36,519 nt of DNA from Acidaminococcus fermentans (GCA_004555735.1 SFHH01000007.1:1-36519), one strand, 5' to 3'. Positions 23,518 to 32,422 are shown, counted from the stretch's first letter. Made by a program: numbers and translations. Notes: generated from the letters alone by a model not told the origin.

Positions 23518-25020
23518 TCATCCCTTCTTGACTTTTTTCAGGGCAGTCGGGATCTTGTCTACCAAATCTCCCGCTGCCAGACCGATTTTTCCAGCTTCAG
23601 CAGCCATATCTCCTGCCATCCCATGGAGATAGACCCCGCAGCAGGCTGCCTGTCCCAACTGCATTCCCTGTCCCAAGAGGGCTGCGATGGTCCCGGTCAG
23701 TACATCGCCACAGCCTCCGGTGGCCATCCCTTCATTGCCTGTCGTATTGAGGAATACCTGTCCATCCGGCAAAGCGACCACTGTAGGCGTACATTTCAGG
23801 ACCACCACTGCCTGCCACCGTTTCGCCCCTTCCCGGGCGCTGCGGACTGGTTCCCGAAGGATCTGGCTGATGTCCACACCTAGGAGCCGTGCCATTTCCC
23901 CAGGATGGGGAGTCAGGATTTTCTGTTTTAAGGAAGCCAGCAGGTCATCTTCGCCTGCCAGGTCATTGAGCCCGTCAGCATCCAATACGATGGGCTGCTG
24001 CAGCTGGGGCAGCAGTTCCCGGAGATACTGGACCGTTTCCGGTGCTTTTCCTATCCCCGGACCTGCCGCCACTACATCAAAGTCTCGAAAGGCTTGCAAA
24101 CTGGCCTCCGTCACAGGCCGCACCATCACTTCGGTGGATTTGATGATCAACGGCTGGAGGACATCCATCTGGGTATACAGGGTCACCAAACCGGCCCCAG
24201 CCCGGACCGCCGCTTTAGAGCAGAGCTCAGCAGCGCCGGCATAACCCAGGCTCCCGGCCAGGATCCCTACCCTTCCATTCATCCCCTTGTGGGCATTAGC
24301 CGGCCGTTGGGGCAGTTCATGGCGGATGAGCTTTTCTGTCAGGAGTTCCACATCACTTTCTGCTTCCAGCACCAAAGAAGGCGGAGTATTTAAATCCGCC
24401 AGGATGACCTTTCCCGTATATCCGGCTCCGGGATACAGGTACAGTCCCGGCTTGGGAGCGATCATGGTCACCGTGGCCTGGGCATGGAGTGCCAGATCCG
24501 TACTGCCGTGATCAGCCTCCACCCCGCTGGGGATATCCACTGCCAGGACGGGAACCGAGACCATCTGGAGGGTTTCCAGCAGGGAACGGATGGGTTCCCG
24601 TACTTTCCCATGGAAACTCGTACCCAGGAGCGCATCCACGAAAAGATCGGCCTGGGCACAGGCCTGGAGCACATCATTCTGGTCTTTGTCCCAACGCAGG
24701 ATGGTAAATGGGAAACTTTGGCAAATTTTGTATTGGAGAGCAGCACCCGAGCCGAAGGCTTCTGGAGCCTCCGCCAGGACCAGTGTGACCAGAGCCCCCC
24801 GTTTCAGCAGGAACCGGGCGGCAGCCAGGCCATCTCCCCCATTGTTCCCCTTGCCGATCAGGAAGACGATCCGTTTCTCCTGGAGATCTCCCAGCAGTTC
24901 TCCTGCTGCATCAGCCACTGCACGGCCTGCATTCTCGATTAGGACAGCTTCTGGGATCCCCATCTCGCCAATCGCCTTGGCGTCAACTTTTTTCATAGCT
25001 GCACTTGCAATCAGTTTCAT
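23518..25020 (-). CDS. nnr: Bifunctional NAD(P)H-hydrate repair enzyme (epimerase and ADP/ATP-dependent dehydratase)
   Basis: This enzyme repairs NAD(P)HX, the damaged hydrated form of NAD(P)H. The epimerase domain (YjeF_N) interconverts R and S forms, and the dehydratase domain restores NAD(P)H. The 500-residue protein is a fusion: YjeF_N at about 1-210 with LIGKGNNGGDGLAAARFLL near 54, and the ribokinase-like dehydratase from about 225. The second half shows AGSLGYAGAAELCSKAA near 255, LDADGLNDL near 345, TPHPGEMARLLG near 368 and NEGMATGGCGDVLTGTIAALL near 425. GGAGGG lies just before the ATG at 25020, one base after the acpS stop codon. The acpS-nnr pairing is common in Firmicutes. Confidence 0.95.
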   Translation of the reverse strand: MKLIASAAMKKVDAKAIGEMGIPEAVLIENAGRAVADAAGELLGDLQEKRIVFLIGKGNNGGDGLAAARFLLKRGALVTLVLAEAPEAFGSGAALQYKICQSFPFTILRWDKDQNDVLQACAQADLFVDALLGTSFHGKVREPIRSLLETLQMVSVPVLAVDIPSGVEADHGSTDLALHAQATVTMIAPKPGLYLYPGAGYTGKVILADLNTPPSLVLEAESDVELLTEKLIRHELPQRPANAHKGMNGRVGILAGSLGYAGAAELCSKAAVRAGAGLVTLYTQMDVLQPLIIKSTEVMVRPVTEASLQAFRDFDVVAAGPGIGKAPETVQYLRELLPQLQQPIVLDADGLNDLAGEDDLLASLKQKILTPHPGEMARLLGVDISQILREPVRSAREGAKRWQAVVVLKCTPTVVALPDGQVFLNTTGNEGMATGGCGDVLTGTIAALLGQGMQLGQAACCGVYLHGMAGDMAAEAGKIGLAAGDLVDKIPTALKKVKKG

Positions 25021-25021
25021 C

Positions 25022-25396
25022 TTATCCCTCCAGTATCACTTGGGCTATAGCATTTTCTGCCGTATGGCTCAGACTCACATGGAGCCGTTCCACTTGACGG
25101 CTCAGCGCAGCCACCCGCAGCTGCCCCATCACATGGAGATAAGGGGCCCCTGTCTTTTCGTCCGCCAGCACTTCCACCTGCTGGAGCTGTCCCGGCCGGA
25201 GTCCTGTCCCCAAGGCTTTGCCCAGGGCTTCTTTGGCCGCAAACCGGGCCGCATAGGATTCACTGCTGTGAGCGCCCTTGCTTTCACAGTAGGCGATTTC
25301 ATCCTGGGTGAAGGCCTTTTCCTTGAACCCGTCCTGTTTCAGAGCCCGTTCCATCCTTCCTACTTCCAGGATATCCACACCGATTCCAAGAATCAT
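25022..25396 (-). CDS. acpS: Holo-[acyl-carrier-protein] synthase
   Basis: AcpS transfers the 4'-phosphopantetheine arm of coenzyme A to apo-acyl carrier protein, activating it for fatty-acid synthesis. The 124-residue protein begins MILGIGVDILEVGRME, with the metal-binding Asp of GVDI, and has the ARFAAKEALGKALGTG motif near residue 52 with the catalytic/metal Glu. A conserved SLSHT occurs near the C-terminus. I choose the ATG at 25396, preceded by AAGGA at 6 nt, over the upstream ATG at 25414, whose AAAGG is too close. It is followed after one base by nnr. Length is typical. Confidence 0.95.
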   Translation of the reverse strand: MILGIGVDILEVGRMERALKQDGFKEKAFTQDEIAYCESKGAHSSESYAARFAAKEALGKALGTGLRPGQLQQVEVLADEKTGAPYLHVMGQLRVAALSRQVERLHVSLSHTAENAIAQVILEG

Positions 25397-25479
25397 TCCT
25401 ATTCCTTCTTTCATTCCTTTTCTATCATATGGGACCTATGTAACAAAATCTTGACAAATCTGTGCTCTTTCTATTGCAT

Positions 25480-26723
25480 TTATTGTCCATGGGCTTTTTT
25501 CCACTCTTTGATCTGACGCAGCCGTTCTTTGTACCGAGCCTCCAGGCCCTGTTCCGTAGGATGATAATAGGAGCGATCTTTCAACCCATCAGGCAAGCAC
25601 TGCATGGCTGCCATTTTTTCTTGGGTGTCATGGGCATACTGATACCCCTTCCCATAGCCCAATTCTCCCATGAGACGGGTGGGCGCATTCCGGATCTGCA
25701 GAGGTACCGGTTCATTCAAGTGCTGGAGAGCATCGGCTTTTGCTTCGTTATAAGCCAGTTCCATGGCATTGGATTTGGGAGCCATGGAAAGATAGATCAC
25801 CGCATGGGTCAGGTTCACAGAACATTCCGGCATCCCGATGAAGTGGCAGGCCTGATAGGCTGCCACTGCGATCTCTAAGCCTCGGGAGTCAGCGATCCCT
25901 ACATCCTCACTGGCAAACCGGACCACCCGGCGGGCAATGTAGAGAGGATCTTCCCCTGCTTCCAGCATCCGGGACAGCCAATAGACGGCTGCGTCCGGAT
26001 CAGAATTCCGCATGGATTTGTGAAGGGCAGAAATCAAATTGTAATGTTCTTCTCCTGTTTTATCATACAGCAGGGACTTTTTCCCGGTGCACTGTTCGAT
26101 CAGTTCTCGGCTTACATAGATCCCGTCAGCCGGAAGGCCAGGCTGCCCTCTTCCAGCTGTACTTTTTCCTTCCCGAATCCCCGAGGATCCGTAAGGGCTC
26201 TCTGGAGGATGCCCTCGATGTCTTCCTGGGTCAAAGCCTTCAGCACAAAGACCTTGCAGCGGCTGAGCAGAGCCCCATTCACTTCAAAAGAAGGATTCTC
26301 TGTAGTGGCCCCTATCAGGATGATGGCTCCTTTTTCCACAAAAGGCAGGAAAGCATCCTGCTGCGCCCGATTGAACCGATGGATTTCGTCCACGAAGACA
26401 ATGGTACGAGCGCCGAAACGCCGATTGTCATCCGCCCGCTGCATCACAGTCCGGATATCTTTGATGCTGCTGGTCACGGCCGAGAAGGTAATGAAATTGG
26501 CCCGAGTCGTATGGGCGATGATCTGTGCCAATGTGGTCTTCCCCACCCCAGGGGGACCCCAAAAGATCATGGAGGAAATCCTGTCCTCTTCGATCAGATT
26601 CCGTAAGATCTTCCCAGGCCCCAGGAGCTGTTCCTGACCCACAAATTCGTCCAGTGTCCGTGGCCGCAGCCGGGCCGCCAATGGTTCTTCTACCTGGGCT
26701 GCAAACAGACTGTCTTCTTCCAT
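25480..26723 (-). pseudogene. rarA: Broken replication-associated recombination protein A (RarA/MgsA AAA ATPase)
   Basis: RarA is an AAA+ ATPase related to clamp loaders and RuvB that acts at stalled replication forks. The first part (26112-26723, ATG with AGGAGG upstream) is intact through MIFWGPPGVGKTTLAQII (Walker A), VFVDEIHRFNRAQQDA (Walker B) and ATTENPSFEVNGALLSR (sensor 1). It then runs to EEGSLAF, RLTGSM and a stop. The rest of the protein continues in another frame: ADGIYVSRELIEQ, YDKTGEEHYNLISALHKSMR and a complete C-terminal domain to 25480. Against the remembered family sequence about 25 residues are missing at the junction, including the conserved NGDAR sensor-2 region, so a frameshifting deletion of some 75-80 bp is inferred. 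One sequencing error cannot explain it. The C-terminal half has no further stop codons, so the loss looks recent. Confidence 0.85.
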
Positions 26724-26753
26724 GGGTGCTACCTCCTGTATACTCTAAATTTT

Positions 26754-26759
26754 ATTATA
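26754..26759 (-). promoter_or_regulatory. Possible -10 element of rarA
   Basis: A perfect TATAAT on the minus strand lies about 30 bp before the rarA start, but no recognisable -35 is found at normal spacing. Confidence 0.3.
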
Positions 26760-26764
26760 CCATG

Positions 26765-26804
26765 AAAAAGGGGGGTGTAGCACGCAACGTGCAACACCCC
26801 CCTT
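26765..26804 (-). terminator. Intrinsic terminator after the ClC gene (hairpin repeat, copy 2)
   Basis: A stem of 9 bp (GGGGGGTGT/ACACCCCCC) plus 5 bp (GCACG/CGTGC) across one A-A mismatch, with a CAA loop, occupies 26770-26802. On the minus strand it is followed by TTTTTC, so here it can act as a terminator for the ABC-lysA-ClC operon. Its 33-nt core is nearly identical to 101-133. Confidence 0.75.
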
Positions 26805-26847
26805 TGGTCGCGACCCGCAACCGGGAGCGAATTTCTTCGCCCCTCCC

Positions 26848-28428
26848 TTATTCCCCCGTCTTCGTCTTGAACAATTCATTCAGCTGATGGAGACGGGCGT
26901 GGTTGGGAATGAGATACACATAGTCTCCTCCCAGCAGCACTGTATCTGCCTGGGGAATCATATCCTGATCCCCCCTGCGGACGCAGACCACCAGGGCCCG
27001 CCCAGGAAGGCGGATATCCTGGAGTGTCTTCCCTTCTACCCGGGAGCCCCCTTCCACGGCGATTTCCACCAGCATCTGTTCTTCCGGTGCTTCCAGGATA
27101 TTCTTCACCTTGGGATTGTTCTTCAGGGATCGTTCCAGCATAGCGTCGAAAATCGGCGTATCATGGACGATTTCACCGGCCGCATAGGCGAACAATGTCA
27201 CGATGCCCAGTGGTACCAGATGGTAGAACCGTCCGGTCATCTCCAACAGCAGCAGGATAGCGGTCACCGGTGCCCGGACGGAACCGGCAAACAATCCAGC
27301 CATGCCAAACACCACCATGTTCAGCCGATAGGCTTCTGGCAACAGCCCCAGCTGCACCAGTAAGTTCCCGTACAGGCTCCCCACCAGGGATCCCAGCACC
27401 AGCATGGGCTGCAGGCTTCCCCCGGGGGCTCCGGACCCCGTACTGAAGATGGTAAAGATGAATTTCCCCAAAAGGATCACCAGCACCATCCCCAGGGTCC
27501 CTTCCAGGTCCACCATGGCTTCGATGATGTTGTCCCCGGCCCCCAAAATCTGGGGCAGCAGGTAGGTGAGTGGAATGGTCAGCAGCAGGGGAAAAGCGAT
27601 CTTCATCCAGGGTCTCCGGAACATCGGCAGGCTGTAGAACCGTCCGATATTCAGAGATCCCTTATTGAAGGCCACTCCGATGAGCCCGGACACCAGTCCC
27701 AGGACGATCACCTGAGGCAGCAGGTCCACCGGCAGGATGGGCATCTTGGGAATGGTCAGCACCGTTTCCACCCCGAAGACCCAGTGGACCAGCACCGTGG
27801 TAGTCATGCAGGCCATCAGGGTGGGCGCCATGACAATGGCGGACAGGTTCTTGTGGATGGCTTCCATGGTGAACATCACCCCGGCCATGGGCGCGTTGAA
27901 AGCCGCCGCCAGCCCGGCCCCGGCGCCGCTGCTGATCAGGGCCCGCTTTTCCAGGTTGGTGTTGTTCAGGGCGTCCCCCACCCCCTGGCCGGTCATGGCT
28001 CCAATCTGGACCGAAGGTCCTTCCCGGCCCATGGACAAGCCGGCACCGATACCCAGGGAGGTATCCAGCAGTTTCACCAGGATGACCCGTGCCCAGTGGG
28101 TGCTTTTCTCCAGCCCCAGCACAATGCCCCGGACCTGGGGAATGCCGCTGCCTCCTGCAATGGGAGCCCAGCGGACCAGGGCCGCGATCACCATGGCCAC
28201 CAGCAGCAGGGCCCCCACCCACAGCAGAGTATAGGCGAAAGGCACATTCTGGAGGAAGTCCACCATCTTGGCCCGGTTCCGAGCCACAAAGCCCAAACAC
28301 AGCCGCAGCACCGTAATACACAGGCCGGTGGCGATGCCCACCAGGATCCCTTCAAAGGCCAGCTTCAGTTTCAGGTTGGGAATGTGGAGCATACCCTGGA
28401 GGGTCTTCTCCCTTTCCTGCCCACCCAT
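26848..28428 (-). CDS. ClC family chloride transporter/channel with C-terminal TrkA-C domain
   Basis: A membrane protein of the ClC family that moves chloride, in many bacteria in exchange for protons. The 526-residue protein has about 10-12 hydrophobic helices with the chloride-site motif GSGIP at 93-97, GREGPSVQIG with the external gating Glu at 136, and GSGAPGGSLQPM near 333. A cytoplasmic TrkA-C (RCK_C) domain follows at about 450-520. Aligned by eye to E. coli ClC, the internal proton glutamate (Glu203) corresponds to Ala190, and Tyr445 to a Phe. This suggests altered proton coupling or channel-like behaviour. AAGGA lies 8 nt before the ATG at 28428, inside the lysA end, so the two are probably translated together. 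Confidence 0.92.
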   Translation of the reverse strand: MGGQEREKTLQGMLHIPNLKLKLAFEGILVGIATGLCITVLRLCLGFVARNRAKMVDFLQNVPFAYTLLWVGALLLVAMVIAALVRWAPIAGGSGIPQVRGIVLGLEKSTHWARVILVKLLDTSLGIGAGLSMGREGPSVQIGAMTGQGVGDALNNTNLEKRALISSGAGAGLAAAFNAPMAGVMFTMEAIHKNLSAIVMAPTLMACMTTTVLVHWVFGVETVLTIPKMPILPVDLLPQVIVLGLVSGLIGVAFNKGSLNIGRFYSLPMFRRPWMKIAFPLLLTIPLTYLLPQILGAGDNIIEAMVDLEGTLGMVLVILLGKFIFTIFSTGSGAPGGSLQPMLVLGSLVGSLYGNLLVQLGLLPEAYRLNMVVFGMAGLFAGSVRAPVTAILLLLEMTGRFYHLVPLGIVTLFAYAAGEIVHDTPIFDAMLERSLKNNPKVKNILEAPEEQMLVEIAVEGGSRVEGKTLQDIRLPGRALVVCVRRGDQDMIPQADTVLLGGDYVYLIPNHARLHQLNELFKTKTGE

Positions 28429-28429
28429 C

Positions 28430-29692
28430 TTACAAGTCCTTGAACAGGCCGGTAAAGTCCAGCGTGGCGAAGTAATCCTTTTCCGTTTCTGCCCGGCGCA
28501 GCAGTTCCACGCTGCCGTCTTCCTTCAACAATAGTTCGGTACACCACAGCTTGGCATTGTAGTTGTAGCCCATGGCGGACCCGTGAGCCCCAGTATCGTG
28601 GATGAAGAGGTAATCCCCTTTCTCGATCTTCGGCAGTTTCCGGTCGATGGCGAATTTGTCGTTGTTTTCGCAGAGACCACCGGTCACATCATAGGTATGG
28701 TCGCAGGGTTCATTTTCCTTCCCCAACACCGTAATATGATGGTAGGCCCCGTACATGGCCGGACGCATCAGGTTGGCAGCACAGGCATCCACCCCCACAT
28801 ATTCCTTGTAGATGTGTTTGAAATGGAGGACCTTAGTGACCAAAGCCCCGTAAGGACCGGTGACGAAGCGGCCCATTTCCGTGAACAGGGCCACATTCCC
28901 CATGCCCGCCTGAGTCAGCACTTCTTCATAGACTTTCCGGACTCCTTCCCCGATGGCAGCGATGTCATTAGGGGTCTGTTCCGGACGGTAGGGGATCCCC
29001 ACCCCGCCGGACAGGTTGATGAAGTCCACAGCCACCCCGGTCTCTTCCTTCATTTCCACAGCCAGCTGGAACAGCTGACGGGCCAGTTCTGGATAATAGT
29101 CATTGGTCACAGTATTGCTGGCCAGGAAGGCATGAATGCCGAAATGCTTCACACCCTTGGCCTTGAGGATCCGGAAGGCTTCCCGGAGCTGCTCCCAGGT
29201 CATGCCGTACTTGGAATCTCCCGGATTATCCATGATGTCGTTGCCCAGAGAGAACACACCTCCGGGATTGAACCGGCAGCAGATGGTTTCTGGAATAGCT
29301 GCCACCTGTTCCAGGAAATCGATCATGGTGAAATCGTCCAGGTTGATGATGGCCCCCAGCTTGTAGGCTTCCTGCATGTCTTTCACAGGGGTATCATTGG
29401 AAGAAAACATGATGTCGTGGCCCTTGAAGCCGCACACATCGGACAGCAGCAGTTCCGGATAGGAAGAGCAGTCGGTACCGCAGCCTTCTTCCTTCATGAT
29501 TTTCAAGATACCCGGCAGGGGTGTGGCCTTCACGGCAAAATATTCCTGAAAGCCCTTGTTCCAGGCAAAGGCCTTGTTAATGCTGCGTACCGTATCCCGA
29601 ATGCCCTTTTCATCGTAGATATGGAACGGCGTCGGATAGGTTTTGGCCAGCTTTTCCACCTGTTCTTTGGTGACGAATGGAACTTTATTCAT
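28430..29692 (-). CDS. lysA: Diaminopimelate decarboxylase-like PLP enzyme
   Basis: A fold-III PLP-dependent decarboxylase of the LysA/ornithine-decarboxylase family, most like diaminopimelate decarboxylase, which makes lysine from meso-diaminopimelate. The 420-residue protein has the PLP lysine in EYFAVKATPLPG near residue 53, a HAFLAS motif near 195 and a glycine-rich phosphate site NLSGGVGIPYRPE near 230. GRFVTGPYG lies near 280, CENNDKFA near 345 (the Cys of the CES-like motif in trans active sites), and DTGAHGSAMGYNYN near 371. GAGGGGG lies about 10 nt before the ATG at 29692. It sits at the end of an amino-acid-type ABC operon. Another amino-acid decarboxylase activity is possible, because substrate cannot be read from the motifs. 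Confidence 0.85.
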   Translation of the reverse strand: MNKVPFVTKEQVEKLAKTYPTPFHIYDEKGIRDTVRSINKAFAWNKGFQEYFAVKATPLPGILKIMKEEGCGTDCSSYPELLLSDVCGFKGHDIMFSSNDTPVKDMQEAYKLGAIINLDDFTMIDFLEQVAAIPETICCRFNPGGVFSLGNDIMDNPGDSKYGMTWEQLREAFRILKAKGVKHFGIHAFLASNTVTNDYYPELARQLFQLAVEMKEETGVAVDFINLSGGVGIPYRPEQTPNDIAAIGEGVRKVYEEVLTQAGMGNVALFTEMGRFVTGPYGALVTKVLHFKHIYKEYVGVDACAANLMRPAMYGAYHHITVLGKENEPCDHTYDVTGGLCENNDKFAIDRKLPKIEKGDYLFIHDTGAHGSAMGYNYNAKLWCTELLLKEDGSVELLRRAETEKDYFATLDFTGLFKDL

Positions 29693-29725
29693 AATCGGTT
29701 ATTCCCCCTCAATTTGGCTCAAGTC

Positions 29726-30520
29726 TCAGCTGAGCATCATACGATCATTGTCCAGTGCAGAGCCGGACGCTTTTTCAAACAGGGCCAGCAGATCCGGTAT
29801 GGTCAGCTTGGCCTTTTCTCCTGCATCCACATCCACCACGATCCGGCCGGCGTTCATCATGATCAGCCGGTTGCCGAACCGAAGCGCATCTCTCATATTA
29901 TGCGTTATCATGAGAGATGTCAAATGGTCCCGTTCGATGACTTTTTTTGTCATGTTCAGTACCTTTTCCGCCGTCTTGGGATCCAAGGCTGCAGTATGTT
30001 CGTCCAGGAGCAGGATCCGAGGCTTGTTCATGGCCGCCATCAAAAGGGTCAGCGCCTGCCTCTGTCCCCCAGAGAGCAGCCCCACCCGGCTAGTGAGCCG
30101 GTCTTCCAGTCCCAGGTCCAGTTCCTTCAGCATTTCCCGGAATTTTGCCCGGTCGCTGTCTTTCAGGGCCCAGGAAAGCCCCGGTGTCTTGCCCCGTCGA
30201 GAGGCAATGGCCAGGTTCTCCTCGATCATCATCCCGGCAGCCGTACCCATCATAGGATCCTGGAACACCCGGCCGATATACCGGGCCCGTTTGTGTTCCG
30301 GCATCTTGCTCACATCCACTCCGTCGATGAGGATCTGCCCTCCATCGATGGGGAATACCCCGGCAATGGAGTTCAACAGGGTAGATTTCCCGGCCCCGTT
30401 TCCCCCGATGATGGTGATGAAATCTCCCGGGTCCATATGCAGGTTCACATCGGTCAGGGCTTTCTTTTCGTTGACTGTCCCCGGGAAGAACGTTTTGGAT
30501 AAATGTTTGATATCCAGCAT
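29726..30520 (-). CDS. ABC transporter ATP-binding protein (amino-acid-type uptake)
   Basis: The ATPase of an uptake ABC transporter encoded with a PF02653-type permease and two PF04392-type binding proteins, a combination seen in predicted tryptophan/tyrosine transporters. The 264-residue protein has Walker A GGNGAGKSTLLNSIAG near residue 38, the Q-loop near 88, the signature LLSGGQRQALTLLMA near 148 and Walker B RILLLDEHTAALDP near 170. The switch His lies in MITHNMRDALR near 208. The ATG at 30520 overlaps the permease stop codon as TGATG, so the two proteins are coupled in translation. Substrate is inferred from family only. Confidence 0.92.
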   Translation of the reverse strand: MLDIKHLSKTFFPGTVNEKKALTDVNLHMDPGDFITIIGGNGAGKSTLLNSIAGVFPIDGGQILIDGVDVSKMPEHKRARYIGRVFQDPMMGTAAGMMIEENLAIASRRGKTPGLSWALKDSDRAKFREMLKELDLGLEDRLTSRVGLLSGGQRQALTLLMAAMNKPRILLLDEHTAALDPKTAEKVLNMTKKVIERDHLTSLMITHNMRDALRFGNRLIMMNAGRIVVDVDAGEKAKLTIPDLLALFEKASGSALDNDRMMLS

Positions 30521-31404
30521 CAGATCCCCGCCTTTCTGCTTTGGAACTTTCCCTTGACCATGGGCAGGCTCAGGGCAATGGCCACCAGAACCGCCGTAAA
30601 CAGTTTCAAGTCATTGGGCGGCATCCCCATCTGCAGGACGATGGCGATCACCAAGCGGTAGACGATGGACCCCAGAATCACGGAAATCAAAGAATTCTTG
30701 AAGCTCCGGGTGCCGAAAAGCACTTCCCCGATGATCACAGAGGCCAGGCCGATGACGATGGTCCCCACCCCCATGCCCACATCCGCAAAGCCGTTGCTCT
30801 GGGCTACCAGGGACCCGGCCACAGCCACCAGGGCATTGCTGAAGAATAGACCGATGAGCAGCATGACGTTGGTATCCACTCCCTGTGCCCGGATCATCTG
30901 AGGATTATAGCCGGTAGCCCGGATAGCAGCCCCGATCTCCGTACCGAAGAACCAGTACATCAAAACAGAGAACAGGACACAGGAAATCAAGCCCACCAGC
31001 AGCACGGCCTGGGAATAAGCCACCCCCAGGGTGTTTTCCACCAAGGTAAAGGCCGTTTCTTTTCCCAGGAGAGAGATATTGGCTTTCCCCATGATCCGCA
31101 GGTTCACAGAATACAGGGCGATCATGGTAAGGATCCCTGCCAGGAGAGCGGGGATCCTCAGTTTCGTGTGGAGCAGACCCGTAACCACACCAGCCACTCC
31201 ACCTGCCAATGCAGCCGCCAAAATAGCAGTCACCGGATTCACATCCTTTACCAGCAGTGTCACAGCGACGGAAGCTCCCAAAGGGAAAGAGCCTTCTACG
31301 GTCAAATCTGCAATATCCAGCACCCGAAACGTGATATAGACGCCCAGGGCCAGGAGAGACCATAAAAGGCCCTGGGAAATAGTCGGCAATAAAAGATCGA
31401 ACAT
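30520..31404 (-). CDS. ABC transporter permease (BPD_transp_2 family)
   Basis: The membrane channel of the same ABC importer. The 294-residue protein has about eight to nine hydrophobic helices. Features typical of the branched-chain/sugar-type permease family are ITFRVLDIADLTVEGSFPLG near residue 24, EIGAAIRATGYNPQMIRAQG near 156 and GLASVIIGEVLFGTRSFK near 228. The ATG at 31404 follows the stop codon of the first binding protein by only 3 bp, with AGGAG about 11 nt upstream. Only one permease gene is present, so it would form a homodimer and serve both binding proteins. Confidence 0.9.
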   Translation of the reverse strand: MFDLLLPTISQGLLWSLLALGVYITFRVLDIADLTVEGSFPLGASVAVTLLVKDVNPVTAILAAALAGGVAGVVTGLLHTKLRIPALLAGILTMIALYSVNLRIMGKANISLLGKETAFTLVENTLGVAYSQAVLLVGLISCVLFSVLMYWFFGTEIGAAIRATGYNPQMIRAQGVDTNVMLLIGLFFSNALVAVAGSLVAQSNGFADVGMGVGTIVIGLASVIIGEVLFGTRSFKNSLISVILGSIVYRLVIAIVLQMGMPPNDLKLFTAVLVAIALSLPMVKGKFQSRKAGI

Positions 31405-31407
31405 GGA

Positions 31408-32403
31408 TTATTTGGCTCCTTTGGCTTCTTTCAAGATATCATCCGGAATCGTCAGGCCCAATTTCTTGATCTGTGCCTCATTCAGCGTAACAGTGAAAGT
31501 CTTCTGGGCCTGGATAGCCATATTCTGAGGTTTGGATTTACCAGACAGGATGTCCGCAGCCATTTCCCCAGTCTGGAAGCCCAGTTTGTAGTAGTCGATA
31601 CCCAGGGTGGCCGCGCCGCCTGCCTTGGTCATCCCCGCTTCGCCGCAGAATACAGGGATCTTGGCTTCATCGGTGATCTTGATCAGGTTGGGCATAGCAG
31701 AAGCCAGCACATTGTCCGTAGGCACATAAATAGCATCCACTTTGCCCACCAGGTTCTGGGCGGACTGCTGGATATCGTTCACACTGGAAACTGTCGCTTC
31801 TACCGTCTTCAAGCCCCGGGCGGCCGCAGCCTTCTTAGCCAGGTCGATCTGGAGCTGGGAGTTCACTTCGCTGGAATTGTAGATGAAGCCCACCGTCTTG
31901 GCTTTGGGCATGATCTTCACCAGGAGCTCGATCTGGGCTTCCACCGGGTTCATGTCTGTGGTCCCGGTCACGTTGGTCCCCGGCTGGCTGTTGTCCTTCA
32001 CCAGCTTGGCTACTTTATAATCCGTGATGGCCGTGCCTACGATAGGGATCTCTTTAGTGGCATTAGCCATGGTCTGGGCCGCTGGCGTAGCGATGGTGCA
32101 CACCAGGTCCACCTTGTTGCTGACGAACCGCTGGGCGATGGTCTGGAGATTGGACTGATCCCCCTGGGCATTCTGTTTATCGAACTTGAGGTTCTTCCCT
32201 TCTTCGAATCCCTTGGATTTCAGGCCGTCCACAAACCCCTTATTGGCCGCATCCAGAGCCGGATGTTCTACCAGCTGCAGGATCCCTACATTATATGTCT
32301 TGTTTTTCGAAGCCTGTTTCTTGGTATCCCCGCCGCAACCGGCAGCTCCCAGCAACATGGCGATCATGGCCAGAGCGGCCACTGCTTTTACACTTTTCTT
32401 CAT
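31408..32403 (-). CDS. ABC transporter substrate-binding lipoprotein, copy 1 (PF04392-type)
   Basis: An extracytoplasmic solute-binding protein of the ABC_sub_bind family, in which predicted tryptophan/tyrosine-binding proteins occur. The 331-residue product has a lipoprotein signal with the cysteine near residue 23 (LLGAAGCGG). The mature domain starts NVGILQLVEHPALDAANKGF and contains DLVCTIATPAAQTMANATK near 94 and PGTNVTGTTDMNPVEAQIE near 135. GFIYNSSEVNSQLQ lies near 166. AGGAGGGG lies 7 nt before the ATG at 32403. It is closely similar to the next protein throughout, so the pair arose by tandem duplication. The ligand is not shown by the sequence. Confidence 0.92.
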   Translation of the reverse strand: MKKSVKAVAALAMIAMLLGAAGCGGDTKKQASKNKTYNVGILQLVEHPALDAANKGFVDGLKSKGFEEGKNLKFDKQNAQGDQSNLQTIAQRFVSNKVDLVCTIATPAAQTMANATKEIPIVGTAITDYKVAKLVKDNSQPGTNVTGTTDMNPVEAQIELLVKIMPKAKTVGFIYNSSEVNSQLQIDLAKKAAAARGLKTVEATVSSVNDIQQSAQNLVGKVDAIYVPTDNVLASAMPNLIKITDEAKIPVFCGEAGMTKAGGAATLGIDYYKLGFQTGEMAADILSGKSKPQNMAIQAQKTFTVTLNEAQIKKLGLTIPDDILKEAKGAK

Positions 32404-32422
32404 GATTCTTCCCCTCCTGCTT

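Noticed and set aside
26020..26170. Programmed ribosomal frameshift in rarA
   Set aside because: No slippery heptamer was seen, and conserved residues are missing at the junction, which a frameshift alone cannot restore.
28583..30502. Very long open frames on the plus strand, for example opposite lysA and the ABC ATPase, and 17740-19626 opposite argS
   Set aside because: They are antisense shadows of clear genes, with His/Pro/Gln-rich unlikely sequences, no ribosome binding sites and no family motifs.
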